A DNA stretch of 64,000 nucleotides from Loxodes magnus (GCA_946699065.1 CAMPDV010000191.1:434001-498000); one strand, 5' to 3'; shown: positions 23,350 to 36,498, numbered from the stretch's first letter. The notes: a model not told the origin generated them from the letters alone. Numbers and translations: made by a program.

Positions 23350-26043
23350 ATGTATCTATAATAATTAGTCTTAATAAAAGGGATTTATAACAATACTCAA
23401 TAATTAAATTCATGCCTTTCTACTATTTCATTATATACCAATAACATTTACAAGCCTAAGTCATGAGATTATATTTAGGTAAATCAGAAATTCATTAGGA
23501 TCAACTTATAACTAAATTTAGCTACTATGATTATCTACTGAGCTATAGGATCAAAGTTGGAAAATCTTGCTAAGATAGTTTTAGTTATTAATCTAGTAGA
23601 AGTTATAAAGTATTTAAGTAAAAAGAAAGTACTTGAGATAAATCTAAGAGTTATGCTAGCAAAAAGATATAACTAAGTTGCAACTTAATATTATACATAA
23701 AAGACTAATTCAAACAATGCTACCAAATACAGATATTTCAAAAACTAAGGCTACGATGGATCAGAATAATGAAGAGGTTCTTTAATATTATTTCTATTGA
23801 ACTGACTCAAAGGAATATTATAAGCTTATTTACATCTTAATATCTAGCTAGTCTTTTATCTATTTATTCAATTAGATTTACTTTATTCTTATACAATAGT
23901 TGATTCAAAAATCAAGTAAGAAATACCTCGCTAGAAATAAAATATCCAGGCTAAGATTAAATGTGCTTATATTTAATGGCCAGCAAGTCTCTGTACTAGT
24001 AACTTAATCCCTAGTTGCTTGCTAATAAGAGAAGCTATTTAATCCATGCTGATAGTTTATAGTTATAAGCTTATTAAACCTTTAAGCTTTTCTCTCTATT
24101 TTATCTTTTCAAATAGACATTAAGATAAATATAGAAAGACTAGTTAAAGTTAGAAATAAACTATATAACTTAAAGAGCTTTATAGAGCTATAAAAATAGC
24201 TAAAATAATGATATAACTGTAAGGAAAATAGTAACAATTAGCTAAGTAAGCAGTAAAGTATTAAGGAGGAAGTGTTATTATTAATAATGATAGTACTAAG
24301 AGTCTTACTAGTTATATAAGATCATTATATACTCAATTGCTTTAATAAAGAACTATCAGCTTAAAGTCATATTCCTATTATTGCTTTCTTATTTATCTAC
24401 CATTTAACAGATTAGAACTAACAAAACAACCAACTGCAAGTACCAATCAATCTACCCAAGCTTTTAAATAGCAAGGAGTTTATTAAAGCTAAATGGGATG
24501 GAATAATCCAGTATGTACTTAGTAAAACCAAGGTAATCTACAATCAATTTAGGATACTGATGGGTAAAATAAAAGAAGCTAAGTATCTACAGGGATATTA
24601 GAATCTTCTGCCCAAGATACTATAAATGAAGCTACTCTTTTGAAAGATATATAAATGAGAAGGATAGAATTTTGTCAAATATAGAGTTAAATAAACAAAT
24701 CTAAAGAAAATTGAAATTAGTAACCCAAATATAAAAATTGAAAATGAATAAGCTATGCTACATTAAATAAAAAAGGTACCAAAATAAAATAAATTGAGTA
24801 TGTATTTGATAAATTAACTACATAAATGAACCAGTCAAAGCGAATCTTAAAATACCTATTTTAATATTATCTCATAAGTATATGCATCATTACTTTAGTC
24901 CTAGAAATACCTGGTATCAAGATAACTACTAAAGAAATAAAATTGGTATTAACATGCTTAGCTTTTCTGACTAAAAGAAACTAAATTAGTATATTTGATT
25001 TCTAAGCATGAAATAGATATCAACTGAACTGAATTGAAATCAATAAAGTAGTTTATATCTTCAAATTTCTAAAGTTTATGATTTCTAGCACTTCAAATTT
25101 TCACTACAAAGATATTAATTTACTAGAAAATAAGAGCAGTAGAAGGTTTTGAATCAGTTAAATAGGTGAGAGATATGTAAAATATATCTAAAGGATAACA
25201 CTTGACTAAGATTAAAGCTAAGGTATAACTTTATTACTTCTATTGTGGTTTAAGCAAATTCCTCTTAATTATTGAGATATAAATAAAGAGACTACAATCT
25301 CTCTCATTTAATTAGTCTTCCAAAAGTATCATTATTTTACAATAATCCATCTCTTTATTTTAAAAATATAATAAGATTAAAGAAGCCTAGTTGAAATACT
25401 TGAAGCATAATTTACTGAGAGAGAATTGTCTGTTGATTTTAAATATAACAAAGAGGTAAAGTATAAACTATTAAAGCTTTAAAGGATTATTCTATAATAA
25501 ACTCTAAAGCCCTTAATAGCAAGTAGATAGAAGTATCAAGAAAGGTAAACTGAGAAATTAGCTATATGACATGCTGCTTTTATCATTTTCAAACGTAAAT
25601 AAATTGATATCAATGCATAAATGTATAAAACTAGAGATTTTTCTAATAGCACATACTTAAACTTAGCAATAGCTGAATGCATTTAATTATATAAGGTAAG
25701 TAGCTTTAAAATAATGTTTCCCAAGCCAAACTGATGGAATACAAAATAAAGCTAAGGAAATCTGCTCTAATTAGATTCGTTTTAGTGATCAGGTTATAGT
25801 AATCTTAAGAATCAAATGGATTAAATTATCTTACTTTTGTTAGTTATATTAATAAGCTTTCTTAGTGATAGATAAAGTATCCTAGCATAATGCTCAATAA
25901 ATTCTATTCCATAAGATTCTTCAAAATAATTTCTAAGCCATTTTAATATATTAAAGCAAATCAATTTAGGCTTTTTATCTCCAGATACAAAAAATACCAA
26001 ATATAGATAAGAAAAAGCGAAAGAAATAGAAAATTATCAGTGA
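23350..26043 (+). CDS. Unidentified long reading frame; 24208-24714 is the best part
   Basis: One frame stays readable from ATG 23350 to TGA 26041 (897 codons) if 14 TGAs are read as Trp. The stretch 24208-24714 contains no TGA and is clearly protein-like: QQQLAKQAVKYQGGSVIINN, TKQPTASTNQSTQAFKQQGV, ILESSAQDTINEATLLKDIQ. The flanks look weaker, although RSLVEILEAQFTERELSVDF near 25400 is suggestive. Either this is one ~900-residue gene that tolerates UGA-Trp, or a 168-residue protein (ATG 24208, stop 24712) between non-coding flanks. No family is recognised. If the start is right, it is head to head with the M16 gene across 69 bp. Confidence 0.4.
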
Positions 26044-26191
26044 AGTTTGAAAAGAGAAAAGTTATAAAAAACATTCATCAAATTATTTTAGTTCTTTAAA
26101 CTAAGGCATAAACTAGAAAGAGATACTATAGATAAAAGGTTTTAGAAATTACAAGGTAAAGTATAATCAAACTTTAATTTAATTTAGTTTC

Positions 26192-26486
26192 AACTAAAAA
26201 AGTTTTTGGACCGGAAACTCCTTTCCGATTGCACGACCCGACGCTCTCTTTTTATGAAATAACGGGGATATCCTGTTGTGCTCCAGGCACAGTTGCTAGG
26301 GAGCTCCATCGCTATGAGCAGCCAGGCTTCAAGCCCCTACCAAGACCGGATAATCTCGAAGACAGTGTTCCCTTCAGAAAATGACTCTGACCAGGGACTT
26401 TCTCAGCGACAGGAAAGGAACTTGTTCCTAGCCATAAAACCAGAAAGTGTTGTCACGAAGTTCATTCTCAGCTCCCACCATCTTTT
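26192..26486 (+). ncRNA. Structured RNA of unknown class, copy 1
   Basis: A block of near 50% G+C in a ~25% G+C setting, repeated at 58749-59044. Hairpins include CGGAAA/TTTCCG, GTGC-TCCAG-GCAC, TCCCT-TCAGA/TCTGA..AGGGA and AGGAA/TTCCT. Several keep their pairing in the second copy although bases changed. A TTTT run follows CCCACCATC, as a Pol III terminator would, but an internal TTTTT near 26255 would also stop Pol III, so another polymerase or a later start is possible. A G.U pair in copy 2 fits the plus strand better. I do not recognise it as U1-U6, U3, SRP RNA, 5S or a group I intron. The minus strand carries AGAAAGTCCCTGG, like CR-I of RNase P/MRP RNA, but no closing P1 helix was found. 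An 80-codon open frame inside it is rejected. Confidence 0.7.
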
Positions 26487-27852
26487 CAATTATATAATCA
26501 AGCTTTATAATCTCTTTTAATGATGGATTTAAGGAAGTATCCTTTACCAGATAAGCAAACTATTAAATCTTTAAAAATATTAAATTTGTGTTATACGGTA
26601 CGAAATAGAAAATAGCTAGTATTCAATCCTTATTACTTTCCTGAAACTGATGAAGATTCAAAGAAATGAATCTATATCGTACGATCGAATTTCATCATTA
26701 TCCACCTGAGTATCTAAGTGCTAGAGTATAAGGTTGCTTTACTAAATACAACTAGCCTAAGTTCTTGAAGTGAAGCTTCGAGTATTAAATAAATCGAATT
26801 ATCTAAGATAAGTTAATCTGTATATGCTAAATCAGAAAAAGAGTAGATTAAGGTATTAGAGTAATATTTTAAGCATTCTAGTTATTTTTACTTTCATGAA
26901 AAGATATAAGAAATAAGCTTAAACTAATTAATAAAATAATCTAGCTTCACTAAAGAGTTGCAGGTTTAAGTTTTGAAGAGTTTTAGCAGGCTTATTTACA
27001 TATATTCCAAAAATGCCCTAGAAAAGAGATGTAAATCTATAAGAAAGAAATATATATTCCAAGTGTAGCTTATCCTTATACTACTGGAAACTTTTCCTCT
27101 CTTGTAAAAGGAGTCTAAGATACAAGAGTTATTATCAACCATTTCAAGTCTATAGAATAAAAGGATTCTAAGATATAGTATAAAACTATGGTAACAGGAA
27201 TAGGGAGATAAACTCAAGCTAAAATCCTTTTAAGAAACTAAGCTAAAATGTTTCTCAGTAGGTGAATTAAGAGAAAGCCAAAAAGATATTTAATGAGCTT
27301 ATCAAAAGATTTCATTAACTCTTATTGAAGAATTTAATGAATTGAAATTAAATTCATAAGCATGATATTCCTTTTAAATAACTCTACTATATTTAAAAGT
27401 ATAAAAGAGAGGAGAAGTTGTGATGAGGTAGATGTATAAATGAGTAAGTTTAAAAGAATATAGAAACTGCATTAGTTAGGTGATCTAATAGGAGATATAA
27501 TTGAGAAATACAAGTATGGATGTAAAGGCTTGTAGTTAAGGTATTATAAGATTTAAATTAAGATGCAAGAAAAAACTTTAATAATTTAGGTTTTAAGAAG
27601 ATAATAAAAATTTCTTAGTTCCTTGATATATTGAAGAGCTTAGGTATATATTTCTTCTAGTTAATATACTAGTATTGGGAGATTATAAGCTTATATTAAG
27701 GACTTTATTATATAAGAAGAAAATTAAATTAGCTAATATTTAGAAGAGTCAATATTAGAAGAAATAGGAGACGGAAGAAATTGATTATAAAGGGTCAAAG
27801 GAATCATACAGTGACTCTAGGTTTAACTTTATAAGTGAATCTTGCTAAATTA
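26487..27852. other. A+T-rich gap
   Basis: No secure gene. A 66-codon frame from ATG 27440 (MSKFKRIQKLHQLGDLIGD...) is mildly protein-like but too short to trust. Confidence 0.4.
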
Positions 27853-28992
27853 ATGAGTTTATAAAGATAGAAGCTTATTAATTTTCTTGTCCCATTCCAT
27901 AGAAAAGAAATAGACAAAGAAATCAAATGATTTTCTTTTAAGTATATAGAAATAGACATAATTTTTAAATCTCTTTAAGTTCTATATTTTCTTTATTATT
28001 CCTCTTTTTAAGTTATTCCTTTATAGTTAATTCCAAAAACCTTCTGCTAATTTTTTTTGCTCTAATTATAGGTTAAAACAGCTTGGAGAACTCTTTTTTA
28101 TTGTTAGCCCAATATACCTTTTCATTTATCTTCCTTCCATCTACTTCTTAATACCTTTAGCATAGTAAATTTGGATAGAAGCAGTAATAAAGCACCCAGA
28201 TTATTTTATTACACTATAAGTAATTTCCAAGACTCACATTTTTATTGTATCAATCGCTAGATAAGCAGCACCAAAAAATATGAACAATCATATCCATAAT
28301 ACCTTTAGCTTATTCTCATTAGCTATGATGAAATGTTATACTCATAATTACGGAAGAATGCAAAACGCTTAAATCGATAATTTATTTCTAATCATTAGAA
28401 CGAACATTCTGACTATTTTATCTGTGATGTCAGGATAAATGAGTAAAGTAGTATGAATAGCTATTTTATTATCAGAATGAACATACATTGTTGCTGGTAC
28501 TTTAACTATCATTTAATTATTATCATAGATATTTGCTTGGAAAAAAGCAAGACAATACTTTTTAATCTAGATTTGCATTCAAACCTACCTGTTGCAAGTA
28601 TTAGCATGCTAGATCAAATGTCGGAAGAAAAGCAAGACATTAGAAAAATTTAGATAAATCCAACTGCTAAAACCCAAAAATGCTTATCCTAAAAAGAAAA
28701 TTACTAATTAAATAAGCAGATTTAATCTGATGAAAAGAGCAGCAAAAAGAAAAATGAAAAAGTAAAAAAGAGACAAATTAAATAAAATAGACTAATATAA
28801 AGAGCAGACAGGAAACTAGAGTAAAGCTGTAGTAGAACAAAACTTGCAAATTCACTTTATATAGATTTTTAGTAAGGGAATTTAATAAGGATTGAAGTTA
28901 AAATATTAAAAGTGTGCATTCTTTGAAATGAATATAAATATAAGATATAAGCTCCAAGAATCTTTGGGGATTCTAGATTTTAAATCACTTGA
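27853..28992 (+). CDS. Unidentified protein
   Basis: From ATG 27853 the frame has a single TGA in about 357 codons up to 28923, where chance predicts about six, so it is probably real. It then reaches TGA at 28924 and, if that is read as Trp, two TGAs at 28990 and 28996; the true end is 28926 or 28992. The N-terminal third is hydrophobic and may be membrane-embedded. The middle reads SYDEMLYSQLRKNAKRLN and HQNEHSDYFICDVRINEQSS. The C-terminal third is basic (SSKKKNEKVKKRQIKQNRL). No family is recognised. Confidence 0.58.
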
Positions 28993-29497
28993 TTATGATT
29001 ATTTATTTCATTCTCATTTAGTATGAAAGCAAAACAATTTCTCAAAATCGCATCTACAAAAAAATAAAAAAAAATTAGTTTTTTTCTTTTGTTAAACTTG
29101 AAATTTTTAAAATGATTGATTTTCTCAATATCCACTCCAAATTAAAAGAAATTAAGTCTTTTTTACATAGTTTCTTATTTAAAATTAGATGGATTTTAAA
29201 GTTCTACTAATATAGATTTACTAAGTAAAGCTGATTAAATTTAAGTAGTTATAATATATAGCAACAATGTTTAACTAATAAATCCTAAGTTTTTCTTTTA
29301 TTAGCAATATTGAATAAATATCCTTATTTTTTCCATTTTAATCTTTCTTTAGTAAGATTAAGTCCTAGCAATAGAGAAAATTACCTCTTATAGTTGTCAG
29401 AAGAAATAGAAATTAAATCATTATTGTCTGCAATTAATTTAGCTTTATACGTAAATTGCTTATTATAAAATAGATTGAAGAATAAACAAAAATTTCC

Positions 29498-30508
29498 ATG
29501 CTCACAAAAGTTAGCTATTAGTGGTATCTTGAATCACTAGAATATAGAAAAAACTGGTAAGGAATTGCCCACCAAATTTAAATTCCTACCTCTAAAAAGT
29601 AACGAAAAAGCAGGAAAAACTATTTTACTCTTGAGCACTAAATTCACCATTGAGAATTAAAAATATAGGATTAAATAATTAAAGCGGTATGAAATCTCCA
29701 GAATGTGGTCGAAAAATTGAATAAAGATAATAAGAAACTAAAGGACAAACTTAAAAAAGTAAAGGTAATATTATCAAGAATCATAGTCTAAGAAAGAAAC
29801 TTATTGTCATTTCTAAAACATCTAAAATTAGAGCTTAATAGCAGCCAAATAAAAAAGACAGTTTTCATCCAGAATATAGAATGTTTTAAATGAATATAAA
29901 TGCCAAAAAGAAATTTTGTAGCAGAAACTCTTCAAGTTAAAAAAGTAAAGCTATGCATTTATTGAAAATAAATCACCCTAATTATCTTCTAATAGCATAA
30001 CTATTCTAGTAGAGGTTTAGATTTTAAAGATATTAAAAAAATCAACAAAGAATTGAACATTTTCAAGGAACTATAAATAGTTTGCTGTTGAGCATAATTT
30101 ATCAGCATTAATCTCAAATAAAGATCTTCGTATGGAGATAAAAAATTGCTAAAAGCAAATTTTAATTACACTAAATGACGAACTAAAGGAAAAGACAATA
30201 ACAATAAGAATTTTAAAGATTTGCATCAATATAATAGCGAAATTCTTTAGAAATATAAGGAGGTAAAAGACAAGTAACTTTATTGAAAAAATCCCAAGAT
30301 TAAAGAACCATTTTCAGATTTTACTACAAGAATAAACTATTTCAAATAATTAGAAAATTTAGTTAAATACACGAAAGCCCTTTTGCTTTAGAGTAGTCAA
30401 ATTTTGAGGCTTTAAAAATAAAGTTTGGTTTTTATCCACAAGATATAAAATATAAAATAGTAGAAACCAATAATATAATCAAAATAAATCAAATCCTTTC
30501 AGCGTTGA
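29498..30508 (+). CDS. Unidentified K/N/E-rich, probably coiled-coil protein
   Basis: 336 codons from ATG 29498 to TGA 30506, with seven internal TGAs read as Trp. The contents are lysine-rich and helical (VVEKLNKDNKKLKDKLKKVK; QKYKEVKDKQLYWKNPKIKE). Purine-rich DNA supports this strand. The many TGAs could mean heavy UGA-Trp use, as in neighbouring genes, or decay. 28993-29497 is poly-A/T-rich with nothing evident. Confidence 0.42.
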
Positions 30509-31781
30509 AAGAAAATATTTAAAATAAATAAAAGCATAAAAACTTTTAGATATTTCATATTTTATTTCATACTATTAGTGAGAAAAGTGTTTAGGTTATA
30601 CTTATAACTCCTTAAGTAAATAAAATTAAATATATTAAATCATATTAAAGAAAATAAAAGGAAATTATTAAAATAAATTAATAGAAGTTTATATATAATT
30701 TGGAATATTTAAGAATCGAAGTATCATTTAATTTTTATAAGCAATACAGATATAATTCATTTTCTATTTAGTACTTTCACCTTTAAAAAATAAACAAGGT
30801 TAAATAAATAATTTGAATAAAATTCAGATATCAAAAATTAAAATTTAATCTTCTAAGCTAATTTAAGATTTCAAGCCTAAGTCGAAAGAAATTTTAAATA
30901 TGATAAATCTTTATTTTATTGCAACTTAAAGTCCTATCCAGTTATATACTAAAAATGAACTTCATAAATAAAAAAGGAAATTGATATATAAAAAACCAAA
31001 ACCTTTAAAAATCATTAATAGTTTTGTTACTATTTCACTAAGAATACGATATAGTTTTAATTTAAGAATTATTAAGTTTAAATTAAAAAACATCTGTAGT
31101 TGAAACTAAATAATTGAGATATATTAAGATAGATCTTAGAAAAAATTTTGTAATTTTTTAAGTATCAGAAAATTTTATTTTTATAAAACCACACTAAAAT
31201 TAAATTAAATTCTAGTTAATTATTTCTTTTATACCCTTAAAGTTGTTTAAATTGAAGCTTCCTTTTTTTATTATGGATAATAGATAGTTATTTACAAATT
31301 ATTTTACCACTTAAAAATAAATTAGGTGAGACTATGGGGTAAAAGGACTAATTTTAATTTGTTTATTATCTTTATTTATTATTTTTATACTGTTATTTAA
31401 ACCTCAAACAAGGATATTTTTAACTTAAAAGACTTTAGATTTATTCCTTTTATGAAAGTATTGCTTTCATTAAGATGTATAAATGAATCCATTAGAATTA
31501 TAGGAAAAAAGTATTTGCATTAATGATTTTTTAACCTTACTGTATATCTTCCTATTGTTATAAATATCAGTTTTGTCTTTGCTTCTTATTTAATTTAATG
31601 CAATACTGTTCTAATATATTTGTTCTCTAATCTCAGAACTATCTAAAATGAATCTCTTTTAATAGTTATCTTATAATAAAATTTAATATATGACTCTTTT
31701 AACTCTCTTGTATAGTAGGTTTGTTCTTCAGATAATATAAAACACCAGGTACTATGATAACGATTTTCTAGGGCTCTTATA
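30509..31781. other. Very A+T-rich gap
   Basis: Mostly homopolymer-rich A/T sequence without a convincing gene. Confidence 0.5.
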
Positions 31782-32507
31782 TTGCAACTTTATTTTCTAT
31801 TCAAATTTAAATTCCCTCTTAATAAATTCTTAACCTACTTGCACCTTTATTCCTATTATTTCCATAGTCATAAGAAAAGGTTAGCATTCTTAATCATCAA
31901 AATCCAATTTAATACCTTAACCGGATATTTAAGGAATTCAATTCAAGATAAAACTTATGCTAGCAATTTTGAATTTTACAACTATATCGAAAAAAAAATT
32001 TACACATCATATAAAGGAGAAATTCAAGATAATAAGAGTGATGCTTAATTTATTTAGAAAGCACTACTATCCTCTATAAGTTCTTTATAGTTCTTGAAAT
32101 AAATCGCTTATATAGTTTCAATTTAGACTTATAGCTCTAACTATTTTCTTAAATTAATACCATTTCTATAAAGAATAAAAATCTTTATTTTTTTTATTTT
32201 TTATCATAAAAAGAATTGATTTCCTTTATTAGCTGCCTATTTAACTATTAAGCCTATTAATAGAATACTTTAAATCTTGGTTTTAAAGGCTTCTGTATTA
32301 ATTCTAGGTAAACCTTTTAGTGAAAGTCTGTAGTTGCAATTGTAGTTTTTACTTATAGGTTCGAGATTTAGAAATAGAAGTTGCTTAAAGAAATTATTAT
32401 GTTTGTGGCTGGAGAATAAAAAAGTGATTAAGCTTTGCTATTTAGATTTCTTAATTAAGCAAACATGTTTGATTTTAGTAAGCAGGTAGATTTTTATTCC
32501 TTGCTGA
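31782..32507 (+). CDS. Possible unidentified protein
   Basis: A frame open for about 240 codons with one TGA, ending at TGA 32505. It includes RNSIQDKTYASNFEFYNYIEK, then KGEIQDNKSDAQF, and further on mixed hydrophobic/basic segments. The region before 31782 in this frame holds a TGA and no ATG is near, so the start is unknown (perhaps after an intron). No family is recognised. Confidence 0.42.
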
Positions 32508-32736
32508 TAATATTTTATGAATGGACATATTAAAATATAAAAACCAATTTGCTACTAAAAAGATATTGGTGGATGAAATTGAAGCGAAAAAGATGGAAAG
32601 CTACAATTTTTTAAGAGTCTGTGAAATTAGAATGCTTTATGCTTGTTTAAGGCATTAGTTATGTTTCTGACTTTTTTATTAGCCAAGAACTTAAATTTCG
32701 GTAAATATTTTTAAAGCAAAAATATGTTTAAATTGA

Positions 32737-33216
32737 ATTTCTCTTTTTCTAGAAGAGTTATCAATTTCCCTTTTGAGTTTAACTTTAAAATCTACGTACT
32801 GGATAAAATTATACTTAGATTCGCTGGTGCAATTTATAAAAGCAGTATCTTTCAGATTAATTAGCATAATAAATACCCAGATTCCGATTTTTAGGTTTTA
32901 CCTTTATAGACTTATTAAGCATTTAAGATCTTTAAACTTTTTGGTTCTTTTTATCTTAAAAAGCAGGAATGTATTTTCAAGCTCTAAATGTGATGACTCG
33001 TCCCTTTTAAAGAAGTATTAAATGAGTTTGATAGAATACCCTCTAATATATTAGAAGTATTCTATTTTTCTGGCCGTTATTGGTTAATATAAAAGCACCA
33101 TTTAAGCAACCATAGTCAACAGCATCAATGTACAGTTAAAATATATCTATCATACTTACAGTTTTAGGATACTTTAGTTAAATCAAATTACCCCTTAATA
33201 AAATCTTGACAGTTGA
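32737..33216 (+). CDS. Possible unidentified protein fragment
   Basis: Open between TGA 32734 and TGA 33214, about 159 codons without TGA. It contains FLEELSISLLSLTLKSTYW, LYRLIKHLRSLNFLVLF and FSSSKCDDSSLLKKYQMS. The first in-frame ATG is only at 33022, and TTTTTCTAG just before 32753 could be an intron acceptor, so it may be an internal exon. 33217-33930 shows nothing else. Confidence 0.4.
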
Positions 33217-33930
33217 GTTTTGCATTTATCAAACTTAATCTAATGAAGTTAAAATCTAGCATTCTACTTATCATAATAACACTAAATACTTAATAATCAA
33301 AATATTTTTATTTAGTTTTCGAATTAAATTTAGCTTAAGTTAGTTCTAACCACCGTAGACAAACATAATTAGCACGGAATTAAAGATCCCTTTTACTAAC
33401 ATGCTAATCCTCTAGATAAACTGATTATTCTTAATTAATTCATAAACTTTTTTTATTATTTAGATCATAAACAATCACCTATTTCTGGATTTTTAAGAGT
33501 AGGTAGACTTAAAATTCATTTACAGTAAGTTTAAAATACAACTCACTTAAAAATTAAAACTAATAAGCTTTTTTATTTTCCACTTATTTCTCGCTATTAA
33601 ATCAATGCATGATAAAGTAATCAAATCAAGAAAAAATTTAAAGTTAAAGCTAAAAAAGCAGACTGAAAATAAGCATCTAACCTTAAAATGAGGAAACTAA
33701 AAATATCTATTAGCACAAATTCTCTAATAAGCATTTTATTTTCAAGCTCATTTAGCACAACAACCTTAACTTTTAATTTGACTATATTAATTATACAGAG
33801 ACTCTAAGATCACAATAGTTAGACTGTATTTTAAATAATTATAATATAATTATTTTAAATCGTAATTTTGAGGAATTTATTTCAGAATATTCTAAGTAAC
33901 TATTAAAAGAAAGTTATAATCGTTTTATAA

Positions 33931-35274
33931 ATGAAGGCTGAAAAACCGTATTGACTTTAGTATCCTCAATTGAGTATGTACCAACCGAAATAAAATTGAT
34001 TCTAAACCAGTGTTTTTAAATAGTAAGCTCAAGGTAATCAATCTTTTAAAAATAAAACATAGCCTTTACCATTGAATTTAGAGGCGAATAATTCTTATTC
34101 TCCTTCACCTTAAAAAGCTAAGTAGAAATAAGAATTTTAATATAAAACAGTGCCGCCACCTTAAGTCGAATAGCAAGTGTTGCATAATACTGAGAAACAT
34201 TAAAGAAATCAGGAGCATGAGCCTTAAAATTAAAATCATAAAGAAGCTAAATAACGCAAAAAGAAAAAAAAGGTCCATCCTTAAATATTTGATATTGAAT
34301 AGTAAGAACAAGTGCTCGATCCTAATTTTGCAAACATGCATCACATAGAATTCTAAACTTAGATGTAAACGGAACCAGAAACACATAGAACTTTTACTCC
34401 CGAATATTAAATAGAAATTTAAAAACAATGAAAACTGGAAGATTTTGAGAATTATAAAATGATTAATCGAGAAATAATAACCAGAAATAGAATAAATCCT
34501 ATTGCTAGATATAACGAATGTATAGACATTTATAACTTATAGATAAATAAAGTCAATGGAATTACGCTAAAAAAGGTGCCTAATAACCGATGTTTCAGTA
34601 AATGCTTTGATTATTATATCTTTTTTATGAGATGAGTATCAAAGTTTACAATTTAAGCATGCAAAGCAAGACTTAAAGCTGATCACAAAAGAAATATCAA
34701 AGATAGATTATATATCTGGCTTTCAAAAATAATACTATCAGTATTATCAGGTTGTCCTTACCTCAACTTTATTTTCGTTGGTATACATGGAATTTTTTTC
34801 ACTTACTGGCTTTTAGGATGGATTTATCGCTTTTATAATTGGTCTTTGATATCTGAAGACGATATGTGGGCGAATGCTCTTTATATAATGGAAGACATGG
34901 ATAACAATAATATCGTACTTGAAAATAGAGTGAATGAGTTTTTTGAAGATAAAGAACAATATTGACAGAGATTTTAAAATGTGCTAAATAGGGAAGACGT
35001 ATTTAAGTTCTAATAGAGAATATAAAAGGAGGGCAGAACTAAGTTTATGATATATAACGAAGATTTTAAATACGAAGTAAAGATCTTGACAAAATGGTCT
35101 CTATTTTTTATTCTTTTTACAATTGGTCTTATTTTATTGGTTACTTATCTTATGCTTTATCCATATAAATTAATTTATTTCGGAATTGAAGATGAAAAAG
35201 AAGACTCAGATAGTGCGGATTATGACGATTCTTATGATAATGGCGATTATGATTACAGGGATTAAGACTATTGA
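33931..35274 (+). CDS. Unidentified membrane protein with Q/P-rich N-terminus
   Basis: 447 codons from ATG 33931 to TGA 35272. The first ~160 residues are Q/P/K-rich and disordered. A globular part follows (INPIARYNECIDIYNLQINK). A hydrophobic pair of segments comes around residues 275-315 (IWLSKIILSVLSGC, FIFVGIHGIFFTYWLLGW), then a soluble loop with DDMWANALYIMEDMDNNN. A last TM segment (WSLFFILFTIGLILLVTYL) leads to a strongly acidic, Tyr-rich tail (EDEKEDSDSADYDDSYDN). Five TGAs are read as Trp. One, at 34963 between KEQY and QRFQNVLN, would otherwise split the gene, but coding character is continuous across it. The pattern suggests an integral membrane protein with a cytosolic acidic tail. 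The family was not recognised. Confidence 0.83.
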
Positions 35275-35663
35275 CTCTTTTAAATAAGCATTTAGTAATT
35301 CAAATATTTAAATCAAATTTCTTTTAAGTTGTTTCGAAATTTATTCCTTTACTTTACCAAAATTTATAGAAGGCAAAGTATTGAGTGAAATTATATAAGT
35401 TAATATTGCTTATTAAAGCCTAAAATTTTCTTAATTAAATTGTCTTTAACGCTTATATAACTAGCGAATTTATGGATTTTTATGCCTTTATTTTTATTCA
35501 CCTTTTTTCTTTCTAAACTCTTTAAAGTTTTGCTTATTAAATATTTCTCCATGATAAGTATGTAATTATAATTTGTTCTATGCTTGCAAATTCTATAGTG
35601 CTAAATTTAAATTTCGTTAGTCAAAATTTTTTTCTCTCCAGGAAATTTTTTTATTAACTAGAT

Positions 35664-36248
35664 TCAAATTTGAAGCTCTTCATGATATTTTTACTCTTTG
35701 TATAGTTTTCTAATTTCTAAGCATATCTCAAATTCTTTGGAGCATACTAAGCTTTGGTATTAACCATAACCAAACACTAATCTTGAAGTTCCATTTCATA
35801 AGATTATTCCTGCAACTGAATAAACCTAACATTTGTATGCAAACTATTAAAGTTCTTGATTGAATTAAGTTTATATAAACCTTACTTCTCAATCCATTAG
35901 AGAATTTTTAATACTCAGACTCAAAATTTAAAGAGCAGCCAAATACTCTATAGAGTTTATAAACTAGCCTAATAATTTACCAGTTCACCAATAGCTGATC
36001 TACTCTATACTACATTTCTCAAACATTTTCAGGAATATCTTTAATTTAATTACATATGTTTAGAACTTAAGTTATATAGTATATTCATCTAATAGATGCT
36101 TTTCTCTAAGAGCATATATAATAAATAGAATATTAGAAGTTCCTTAAAGCTTATTGTATATAATTAAACTTTGTTTATCATCCCTTTGCCTTCTTAAAAA
36201 ACGTTAGTAAGATCTTCTTATAAATCTCTCATTTTTAGCTCTAAACAT
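35664..36248 (-). CDS. Unidentified 194-residue protein
   Basis: ATG 36248 to TGA 35666 on the purine-rich strand. It starts MFRAKNERFIRRSYQRFLRR (basic). The body reads YALREKHLLDEYTIQLKF, SIEYLAALQILSLSIKNSL and SVAGIILWNGTSRLVFGYG, ending KLYKEQKYHEELQI. Trp codons in YWWTGK, MDWEVR and LWNGT include TGAs. The residue balance is good for a soluble helical protein. No family is recognised. It is convergent with the preceding plus-strand membrane-protein gene, 389 bp apart. Confidence 0.62.
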
Positions 36249-36498
36249 CACAAGAGAAATTCAAAATTTTATTTTTTCCTCTTTAAATTTATTTCCATTT
36301 AGTTTGTAATGCTTTAAGAGATTAAGAGAAAAAAGGGAATTATAAAAGGGAAAATAAAAATACCTTGAGAGATAAAATTAGCAGATAGTAGTTCTACCCA
36401 ATACTTCTAGCTTCTGATTTACCTCTTTTAAAAGGGAATAATTTATACAAGGTACCCCTTATACCTAATATTTTAACTTGCTTAGTATGCAATTTTTG

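Noticed and set aside
26192..26486. Identity as SRP RNA, U3, a spliceosomal snRNA or a group I intron
   Set aside because: None of the core motifs I know for these (SRP helix 8, box C/D, Sm site context, P7/P3 core) could be located.
26278..26520. 80-codon open frame in the standard code inside the structured RNA
   Set aside because: The second copy has a one-base indel and other changes that break this frame while keeping RNA stems, so selection is on the RNA.
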